Assembly: GCA_037903475.1 (NCBI GenBank)
Contig: JBAJFG010000404.1
Location: 310,001 to 374,000, forward strand
Length of the DNA stretch: 64,000 nucleotides
DNA from: Ancylostoma caninum
Lineage: Eukaryota > Nematoda > Chromadorea > Rhabditida > Ancylostomatidae
Direction of reading: 5' to 3'
The notes under the pieces are model-generated. The model was not told the DNA's origin. It ran no database searches and saw only the letters and a program-made list of their open reading frames with translations. A program made the translations under genes and the position numbers. The stretch's first letter is position 1. Every line of letters starts with the position of its first letter. Below, piece by piece: positions 55,201 through 64,000 of the stretch.

Positions 55201-55689
55201 CCTGAGTGATTGGAAAAATTGACCCATTTGGCAATTTTTTCATGCTAGCACTTATTTCTAACGATTTTAAGGTATTCCAGGAGTAAACCAAACGGGCCAT
55301 TAAATTAACCAAATGGACCACTACCGTACCAAACGGATCATTAAATTTAGAGAAGGGGGCGACAAACATGCTGGAGTAGCCCGGAGATGTGGGATACAGT
55401 ATTGGATAAATAATGCTCCGCAGGTTCCCAAAATCAAATCCAAATTCTCATTTGCTGGTTGAATATTGTTAGCGACATGCAGTGGTTTATACCGAATGTT
55501 TGTACCGGTTCGGTAAAATTATTTAGGCATTTACTTGTTCGTATGTGCTAGTATCTGCATTTCGAGTGGCTCAGGTTAAGACTTTACCCCTTGGTTAACC
55601 CAAAGCACATCTCGTTGGCCGTAAATCGTAAGGATTATAAACCTAAACCACATCAGTGCATAGCTACCTACGTAGCTCGGAAATCAGCC

Positions 55690-56105
55690 TAGTTCTGACT
55701 GGAAAGAAAGAAAATGAAAGGAAAAAAAGAAAAATGTGAAAGGCAAAGAATGCAGAGGTGCACAAGAGGAGTACAAGTGGTATGGACCCCGATTTTACCC
55801 CCGACATGAAAGTGCAACCCAAATAGCACGGGGTGATATACGGCTACGAGCCGAGCCGACCGCGCCATATTCATCGGACAAGTGGCCGACGTGCGTATTG
55901 TCCTCGACCAGCGTCCGACCGACGTCCAGCCTTCAGCGTCGCCACCTCGACGACCTTCACCATGGAGGCGTTTCCGGCCTGGCCTCACCCGATGAGGACA
56001 ACGGAATACGCATGTTTTTTTTTCGCTGCGCTGATCCTAGCAGGAATAATTGAGAAATTTGGCGTGGAGGAAATAAAAAAGGAAAGAAAACAGAGGCTAA
56101 AATGA
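55690..56105. other. GC-richer island with overlapping frames, no firm gene
   Basis: The segment 55800-55990 is GC-rich compared with its surroundings and is open on both strands. A plus-strand ATG at 55962 begins MEAFPAWPHPMRTTEYA followed by a hydrophobic stretch (FFFAALILAGII), which could be a signal or membrane segment, but no downstream exon was found. A promoter or 5' UTR is equally possible. Confidence 0.25.
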
Positions 56106-59100
56106 AGGTTTTTTTCGTATTTTTGAATGTATCCAAAACGGTTATCCAGAAAACTTTCCCTGAGCAAGAACAGAAGTTTTATTTAGACCTCGATGCCCTT
56201 TTTTGGAAGCCTCAATATTATAACGGAGCCGAAATTATCACGTTTTCCCAAAGAATTTCCCGTGGCTTACGCTAGCACCGAGTCATTTGTGGCGGCATCA
56301 TCGACTACAACGAGCTACATACATATATTATGAATTAAATAAATGAAACAAATAAATACGTAAATATTAGTGCCGTGCTACTGTGAAGTTACGGTTACGG
56401 ATCCCATAACTGAACAACATAATTTTCCTAACCTTCCCAAGCATTTTGCACAAATATTTATCTTCTAGCTTCGAAGCGTACATTCCGTGGCCATAGATGA
56501 TCCAGAATAGGTGTTCCAGAGCAAGAACTAGCACACAGATTTTTCGTGCTAGTTTCGCTACAGTACAGTACAGTAGTAAATGTACTTACTAAATAACTAC
56601 AGAACCCCTGGTATCCATGAATGTTGACTGGTCCCTCTAATGGCTCTGCCCTTGCTGTAAACAAACTTTTGGAGCCCATGGAGGAAAACTGTGGTGATAA
56701 TGTCATAGATTTGAAATAGAAAATAGGCTTATAACAGATGCAAATAAATGAAAACAAGTATGTAAATAGCGACGTAATTTAACGCCTTATGAATAAATTT
56801 AGTACCCCACTATGCTATTACGCCCGGCAATTTACCCGGATTACAAAGTTCCCTTGCTTTTGAAAGGGTGACCCCAGAGCTGAGACCTGCAGCTTCTGAG
56901 AAAAAATCCCAACATTCCTTTAATCATTCGCAAACTATGCTAGCTGTTGTGCATAGCAGCAGACAAAAGACGTGATCCCATGATCCTTGACCGCTATTAT
57001 GGTGACGATTCCTCCTTATTCGTTCCCCTAATCTTCAAAGATATCGAAGTAGGGAGAGATTTGGCTGGGCAGTCCATGGTTTTCCCTTTTGACCAGGCTT
57101 TTCTGGAAGTATGTATTCCCAACAAGAGCTTTCGGCGCATGTTTGTGGCGATTGTTTTCGATATAATTAAACTTCGAATTCATGGAAATTTCCAGAACTG
57201 TGGCGGATCCTGTGGTGTTCACGACCTCCTTTGAGACCTGTGGCCCCGGTGTCATTCCTGTCAAGCAGAACCTCCTTTAGCGACCAATAATATTTCTGAT
57301 AAAAATAAAAACTTTATAATGGTGACCCGAGCCTCGTTTTTAATCTTTGTTTATTAGTTTATTTACTGGGCATATAAAAGTAGCAATGCTCAATCACAAA
57401 CAGTCAAAGTAAGTTATAAAATACAAGTAATAAGAACAAGAAAAGGTAATACAAGTAATTACTTAAACTCATTCGGTCTTTTTCCTGAAAAGAATATATT
57501 TCTCAGGGAATACATTGGTTTTTATGAATTTCATTACATTCATTACATTTCATGGATTTCCCGCTTTGCTATACACTTAACCCTGGGTTATGCCATGGAG
57601 CGTTCGAATTCCACAGGCAGAAGCCACAGTAGTCCCGAACGAATTGCCTAGAGGCCGTAATCCGTGAATCCACAGCCTGGCACGCTTCAATCCATCTATC
57701 TCTAGGAAGATCATGACCCGTAAAAAATGCCACATTTTTGCCGGTCAATTGCTTGTTAGGCGCAGGTGTGAAGCCGTGCCGACATCTGGACGTGATTGGG
57801 TTACATGAGGTCATCGCTATGGGCTTCGTTATGGTCTCAGAATGGTCTGCGGTTGATTTACTATACACGGAGGGAAATAAAAATCATTATAGAAGCGGAG
57901 AAATTATTGAAAAATTAAAGTAATTGTCTTGATAGTTTTTGTTGGAATTTATTCCCGTGTATATTTTTTCTGGATTTTTCTTATGAAGGATTAAGTTTCA
58001 AGAACCGAATAAGAAAATTCATACAGCCTCTCTGACGGTGAATTCATCATATTTCTCATAAATCAAGTAACGTCGTTTCTAAAAATCGCGGTCATTCCTC
58101 AGTGCAGTGCAATTGCAGAACCAGTGCATTATTCGACGTCTAATCCTATTCTTTAGCATACTGGACGTTAGTCAGGATTACAGTAACCCGGCACTACCTA
58201 GTCTCCCCCCCCCCACCTCGCCCGCCGGCCTCCCAAGTTTGAACTTGGACCACGTTCAATGCGCAAAGTTTTTGGAATAGGCAGTAATCTTACAAAATGT
58301 TGGGATTCAGTAAAGCCAATATAAACATAAATATTCAACAAAAAATTTAAAAAATAGACATAAGATGAAATAAAATTCAATTTTTAAGGGAAAACTAAGT
58401 TCGACATAAAATAAAATAATGATATTCAATACGAAAGAGATTTTTTTTTGCAATTTGTCGTCAACACTGTTGTTTTGACCGTAGTAGCTCCAACCAATTT
58501 TGTTTTATTAGCTCCGAAGTTCTTCATTCCTCAGATTCTTGCTGTTTCCAAGGCGAAAATCGATTAGAAAATGAAAATTCCTGGGAAATCAAAGCTAAAG
58601 AAATCCGTCCCACTAAGGCGTAGCTTTTGGCGAAACGTCCGCAACTGCAGAATAACCCAATAAAAACCACTGTGACCTGTTAATTGTATCATCGGAACGT
58701 TCGCTCGGAATTGACAGTTCAATTAATACTAAACGACTTGTTTTCGATTATGCCTGCCATTGTGAAAGGTCACCGCGCGTCGGCGCTGTGTTTCGTACGT
58801 AATTACGGTCATCGATAAGGAGCTGTTCGATTTTTATAACCCCACATAGGGAAAATTTTAACATTGCACCTACCTTTTCTTCGAGTTGCCAAAAAACCCT
58901 TGAAAAATTGCACGGATATCCTGAAATTATTATGAATATTCCACGGATATTTCCACACACAGACGGTCATAATTCGCTGCGGGACCCCGCATTTGCCGGC
59001 ATAGTTGTGAGATGTATTGTTATTCATATTTCTCGACAGCCAATATCGGATGTCCTTCAATGGAACACCGCCTATCTGACGTTTTTCATATGCAAATTAT

Positions 59101-59560
59101 CGCGGCTACGTAGCGCCACCTGTTCCGTCGCGCTTTGACCGTGTCTGCGTTTCTCGATTGCGCACGCTGTCTCGTGCCGGTTCTCTGCACTATCTGCAAA
59201 TGCGCACTATTTCGCGGATAGTCTCCTTCTGGTAACCGACGCCGACAAAGAAATCGTTCGTAATGCGTCATTTGTGGTTGTCAGCAGTATCCGGGCATGA
59301 ATACACGCTTTGGATGAAATGGCGAATTGAATAGGTATGAGTAAGGACCTTGACAATGGGTAGAGAGGAAAAAAGGAAGAAAAATAGTGTAGGCGGTTTG
59401 AAAAAAACTACAGAAAAAACTGTGGGGGCGTGGCTTAACTGCAAACTCCTTGTGGCAAGTGGAACTGCCATTTTTAACCCATCTACATAGGCTAACTAAC
59501 TAAGCTGATTTTTCTTCCTCCCTCATTCTTATTAGTCATCACGTGTGTTGTGTCTGGAAG
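56106..59560. other. No firm gene; possible decayed coding pieces near 57.0-57.9 kb
   Basis: A minus-strand frame at 57569-57868 (99 codons, containing FTGHDLPRDRWIEACQAVD) and another at 57028-57264 look slightly more protein-like than random sequence, but no splice chain or recognisable domain links them. A C run lies at 58204-58212. At 58793-58815 the string CGTAATTACGGTCATCGA nearly repeats one at 52808-52828 (CGTAATTACGATCATCGA), both beside GC-rich sequence. Confidence 0.3.
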
Positions 59561-59565
59561 AGCGG

Positions 59566-59644
59566 TGCACCAGGGCTCTCGCACTGGCTATTCTAACCGA
59601 CTGGCCAATCGCAGAGCCTGACCGCACCTACCATTCCTGGTGCA
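59566..59644. repeat. 79-bp inverted-repeat hairpin element
   Basis: TGCACCAGG at 59566 is the reverse complement of CCTGGTGCA ending at 59644. The interior has GGCCAATCGCAG and GACCGCACC. Related sequence (GCGATTGGACGACTGG...TTAGCCAATCACA...CGACCGCACCACC) lies at 17625-17712. A perfect 13-bp hairpin with the same core lies at 63413-63449. Confidence 0.6.
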
Positions 59645-62600
59645 ACATTCCACACCTATGCTCTAGGATTTGCGAGGATAATTTGAAAAATAAATTTAGT
59701 GGCCAAAAATAGCTGCAGAACGTACTGTAGTTCACATATCAAATGTGGGTCACACTTTTCTTGTTTGAAATGAAGGGTACAGTGCCCATTTTGGCTCAGA
59801 AGGCGTGGTTTAATTACAAGAATGTTATCGCACTTCCACGCAGCAAAAATCTAACCTTAATAGTGGGAATTATGCTTGATATCGGGGATTGTCTCACCAC
59901 CTAACACTACATACAATTGCACCTATGTACCTCTGGAGAGAAGGTGTGGCTTAGCTGCAAAAGATATATGGGCGGAAAACAGAGCGAGTTTAAAACACAC
60001 CGTAATACCTATAACCTATTGCAAGCGTTTCTATCAATTTTTATTCCTCAGGCGAAAATATCAATTTCTACAGCAAATTGTGTTCAGGAAAAATCCTACG
60101 ATTTCCGCAATCAACATCTCGAAAGGAGGAGTTATCATTTGATTCTATTCGTTCACAAGCAGATAAGCGCATGTGCACAATAAAACAGGTAGCAATATGA
60201 AATAATATACAAAGAATTCCATCAGAAAGATAGTCCATAACTAAGATTAAAACTTTTATACAATCTGTACATAGACTACATAACTTCACGTCTGCACTAG
60301 ACATACAACATTCTGGATGGGGGAAACGAAAAATATGGAAAACCTTAATTCAGAAACTCATTAACAATTGCATTAAACTGTGAAGAACGAGGAGGTAATT
60401 CAGTTTTTTTTTCAATATTCAGGTGAGATCTCTATCCATTCTTAAAACCCGCTGCTTCTAGCCGGAATGGGGAGGATGTACAAGTGGAAGTTCTGTGGAG
60501 AAGAGCTTTTGATAGGAAGTGGGGCTGTCGCTAAATAAAGCGTCCTGGCCGACTGGAAATCCAAGAACAGCATTGACTGAAGATCAAATTAATAAAATTG
60601 AACGCGTAAACTAAGGGGTTTTCCCACAAAAATTCGAACCTTTGCACCTAAGAGTCATTTGTTCAGGTGATCAGATTTTCAGACGGAATTCGCTCTCTGT
60701 ACTTTTTCCAGGACTCCGGGACAGCTGGTACTGAAAATCGCTGATCAGATGTGTCATCGCGCAGTCGACATGGCCTTGCATGATGCGAGTTTACACTAAC
60801 ACCGTGCTCGATGGTTGTCTCAGTGTGTGTGGTTCCAGTTTCGTCTTCACGGTACACAATGCATTGTCTCTTATCGACCTGTGGCTGATGTGCTTCTTTC
60901 ACTTATGCTTCTTTATTTGGGTTTCTTCCGTTTTCAAAAGCTTAGAGTCGGACCTGGTAGAGTAGTTTCTTAGAAATGACTTGCTTGCCTCCCCCAATGG
61001 TACTGCCGCTCCTGTGGCTTCAGTAAAAGCTTGGTTCAGGTTTTCTGAGAGGAGTGCTCGAAGAATTTATCTCGCGCTACACCATAAATCATAATTTTCT
61101 GTCCGAACCATGAAATATGTACATGTTCTTGAAATGATGAATTAATCTGCAAAAAATAGCGATGGGCAACTTTTGAAGAGTTTCTTTCCATTTCGAGAAT
61201 CGGCATGTATCAAGTCGTTTCCATTTTGCTCATCCATATGAAAACAGTGAAAAAAAGCGATGCAATAGAGACCAGTTCAGGCCATTTGTTGAAGAAGTTT
61301 TTGATTCACTTGCTGGAGGGTGGGATATGCTTGGGATGAGGAAATTCCTGAGCTCCTGCCTGCACGTTGCTAGGGTCAGAAGGGTTTTTCACATACCTAA
61401 AAAATCTAGGGAGCCTGTTTGACCATATCAATTTACAGTCGGCAAGGTGTGTGAGATACTACTTCTCATCCATACTCTTTCATAAGTTAGTTCTCTTAAT
61501 CCGCAAAATAGCGATCTGAAGTCATTCTCGGAGCAGCCATTCATAAATCCTTCAATTCTAAAAACAAACGGAGGACTTGTTTGGACAACTAGGTAAGAAA
61601 TAGTGGCTTATTCCTGCCCCTTATTTGAGCAGTTTTTCAAAATTGAGCTGCTAAAGCAAAAGTGGATTTCATTCGCATCGTTCAAAATTCTACGCATGAT
61701 TCTGGATCAAATTTTTCCGGAATATGGCTTTCACTGACTCTGCAGCCTTATAAAGGAATCAGATTTGTGAATGCAAATTGTGCATATGCGTAGGTTTTCT
61801 CACCCGTGATCATTACCAACTCGTCCGCATACAGGGAGGCTCTAAACTAATACTACCTGCAGGTATCCTTGTACATAAATATCACCATGAGAACCTTTTT
61901 TACCTTTACCCTAGGTAAATATGCTGTATCTTTGGGCCCAGATAGCAAGCAGCAAATTTTATCCATGTTCTCTGCAGTTAACACTCAATGCTCAAAGTAG
62001 ATGGAAACATCAGAGAAAATTAAAGGAACGAAGGGACGAAGAACGGGAAATAAAACAAAAATGTAACTGGTTGCGCCACGTGGAACCGATCTTTCCATTC
62101 CAATCAGGTTTATTCTTTCAGCAACAAATTCCTGAAACTTCCTGACATGTGCCTGGTTTGGCGAAGACGTCAATGATCGACAATGCGCTATTTTGAGATT
62201 TCACTGAATTTTTTAAGAACGCTGCTAATATGGAGATGGCTTACATATTAGGTAAATAAATATAGTGGTTATCGCTGTCTAGTGGTCTGCAGAAGATTAT
62301 ATGGTATTTTCTACCCGTATGGCCCAACATTCAAGCGTGGCTCTGAAGTAAATGTTAACGAAACATGGCGACTCAAATCGTGCCAGCCTCATATTGCTAT
62401 CTGCTCCTTGAAAGAGAGCTATACATGGCGATTTTTTACGCGTGATCTCAATTCGTCCGCATGCGTGGAGGCTCCGCCCCTAGATCTCGCTTGGAGGCTC
62501 CGCCCCATCCCTTGCAAGCCGCTTACAAATATCCTTGAACCTAATATTATGTGGAACTATTCATGCTATTGTGCTCTGCCTTAGAAAATTTCTGCGTCCA

Positions 62601-62838
62601 TCCGTCATTAACTGAAAAGCTCGAATTACCCTATGCTGAGGGTAAAGACTATCCCGGAACTACAGTAGGGGTTGAGAAGCTACAGGGTCTGGTTTCATAT
62701 AGAAAATGGGTTTCTAAGGCTCGTTTGCACTTTTCAGCGCATATTTTTAAATTTCTGGGAGTTTTTTTTTCTCCACGAGATCATTTCCGCAGATTTCTGT
62801 GAAATGTCACTAATTATCTGCCATTTATCATGATTCAG
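59645..62838. other. No supported gene between the hairpin element and the TTR-like gene
   Basis: AT-rich sequence. A minus-strand frame of 79 codons at 60663-60902 has a protein-like feel (VPESWKKYRERIP) but lacks a start and any splice partner. The last few hundred bases are presumably the promoter of the TTR-like gene; two GGAGGCTCCGCCCC copies at about 62467 and 62492 (CCGCCCC boxes) are the only notable sites. Confidence 0.4.
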
Positions 62839-62839
62839 G

Positions 62840-63746
62840 ATGATAGCCCTACTCCTGCTTTGTGTCGCCCCATTTGCTGCCGCCTTGGGCCGCACACAAG
62901 CCGTAGGTGTCCGTGGAATTCTGATCTGCAATGATAAACCGGCTGCCGATGTTGAGGTGAAGCTATATGATGAGGACAAATGTATGTTTTTCTCGTTTCT
63001 CTCTGCGATTACTGTAGCACAGGGCTTAATACGGTAATTTTTTCTACAGTAAGCCCCGATGAGTTGATGGCAGCCGGCAAGACGGACAGCAGGGGTCATT
63101 TTGAGATCAAGGGGCATGCTGATGAATTCACATCCATCGAGCCGAAACTGAATATTTATCACGACTGTGATGATGGTATTAAGGTAGGTTGCCAACCAGT
63201 TACGTCTTGACAAGTTGTCGGCTAGTTAACTGTGTTTCTTTTAGCCTTGTCAACGTAAGCTCTCTATTCACATTCCGGATGCCTACATCAGCAGTGGAGA
63301 GGTTAGTTTCACTTCTTTTACCCTTATACTGATACAAAGATCAAAATGTTGAATAATATTATTTGAAAAGGGTATGGATTGTTATAGCTGGCAGGGGTGG
63401 TGCTGCCAAGGTCTGCGATTGGTCAAATTACCCAACTGACCAATCGCAGCACTTATAAGCACCGCCACTTACAGCTTCACACCCCTAGTATGCCGCAAAC
63501 TGTCAATTGGGCAAAATTATTCTTTCCATTATTAGGAGGCTACCGCCTCACTGAAATTTTCACTCACTGCGTCTTTGCCTCCAACTCTACTTCTCTGACT
63601 CTTACTTGCCACCCCTACTTCGTTCTACATTTCCCAATTTTTTAATTACTTTTTTCCAGGAACCAAAGAGAATTTTCGACTTTGGCACGTTCCAACTAGC
63701 TGGAAAATACGCTGGAGAAACGAGAGATTGTCTGCATCGAGTGTAA
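62840..63746 (+). CDS. Transthyretin-like family secreted protein, four exons, complete
   Basis: Exons 62840-62981, 63050-63183, 63245-63301 and 63660-63746 encode 139 residues. A signal peptide (MIALLLLCVAPFAAALG) precedes the TTR-like domain: VGVRGILICNDKPAADVEVK, then KTDSRGHFEIKG, the diagnostic IYHDCDDG, PCQRKLSIHIPDAYI, and the C-terminal FDFGTFQLAGKYAGETRDC. Four mature cysteines sit at the conserved family positions. The domain is secreted and widely expanded in nematodes; most members have no defined ligand. The start was chosen because ATTCAG lies one base before the ATG, matching a spliced-leader trans-splice acceptor, and gives an intact leader. Phases are 1, 0, 0. It is isolated from the other genes. 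The subfamily number cannot be assigned. Confidence 0.95.
63413..63449. repeat. Perfect 13-bp hairpin in TTR-like intron 3
   Basis: CTGCGATTGGTCA is followed by an 11-bp loop and TGACCAATCGCAG. The surrounding GGTGGTGCT...AGCACCGCC extends the inverted symmetry. It lies within the largest intron (63302-63659) of the TTR-like gene and shares its core with the 59566 element. Confidence 0.85.
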
Positions 63747-63792
63747 TCGATCGATATTGATCTTTTATGTATTGCACTCGATTTTAGGCCAC

Positions 63793-63798
63793 AATAAA
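63793..63798 (+). terminator. Poly(A) signal of the TTR-like gene
   Basis: AATAAA 47 nt after the stop codon, followed by a T-rich stretch. It fits a short nematode 3' UTR. Sequence beyond it to 64000 holds no further supported feature. Confidence 0.75.
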
Positions 63799-64000
63799 CA
63801 TTTTTGGCCAGAAAGATGTTCGATTTTAGGGATTCAAAGGGGTAGTAATAGTAATAGTAGTGGTAGTACTCATATACAGTGATTGTGTTTTTTTGTGTGT
63901 AGTAATTTTGGAAATATGTAATTTTGCCACGGCTGTGATCTCTTCTCACGTGTAGTAGATGCGAATCGATTGCGGTGAAAACGATTGCAGATAAATTACA

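Noticed and set aside
57569..57868. 99-codon minus-strand frame, considered as a zinc-finger or transposase remnant
   Set aside because: Cysteine spacing does not fit a THAP or other finger, and no neighbouring exon could be joined.
60663..60902. 79-codon minus-strand frame
   Set aside because: It has no ATG, a stop lies just upstream, and no splice partner was found.

Overview
The window looks like chromosomal DNA of a nematode, most likely a rhabditid (clade V) worm. The reasons are numerous introns mostly of 35-300 nt with TTTCAG-type acceptors, a transthyretin-like (TTR) secreted protein gene of the family expanded in nematodes, and a Fat-like giant cadherin with the reduced EGF/LamG layout of the worm family. 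Short motifs such as TACTGTAG, GTGGGCGTGG and ATCGAT recur. I cannot name the species.

Layout. (1) 37-2371, minus: the 5' part (six phase-consistent exons, about 263 codons) of an unrecognised secreted or membrane protein whose gene runs off the left edge. (2) 2372-20288: about 18 kb with no gene I can support. It holds tandem repeats (period about 160 bp at 5.5-5.9 kb, 179 bp at 17.0-17.3 kb), a 32-bp perfect palindrome, GC-rich islands, poly-G/C runs and a cluster of a 15-bp motif (TGGACGAGTTTTCCG) at 17.9-19.7 kb. (3) 20289-49328, minus: one 29-kb gene of about 72 exons and about 4,040 codons. It encodes a signal peptide, roughly 34 cadherin repeats, a cysteine-rich/EGF region, one laminin-G domain, one membrane helix and a cytoplasmic tail of about 125 residues. 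This is a Fat-like cadherin, best matched by cdh-4. Reading frame and intron phase agree at essentially every junction. Its introns hold a long polypurine/(TG)n tract, several inverted-repeat elements and a probable GC-AG intron. (4) 49329-62839: about 13.5 kb without a convincing gene, with A/G-rich sequence, an ATGCAAA-rich repeat cluster, another copy of the inverted-repeat element found in the cadherin introns, and GC islands. (5) 62840-63746, plus: a complete four-exon transthyretin-like gene with a likely trans-splice acceptor one base before the ATG and a poly(A) signal 47 nt after the stop.

The genes do not form an operon or pathway. The cadherin is expected at the cell surface in planar polarity and adhesion, and the TTR-like protein is expected to be secreted. 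I found no CRISPR array, rRNA, intact tRNA, or recognisable autonomous transposon or virus. I did not find a clear new biological system. The most unusual signals are candidate ultra-short introns (21-29 nt), a family of small inverted-repeat elements with GCGAGAACTGGTC ends, and the clustered TGGACGAGTTTTCCG motif.
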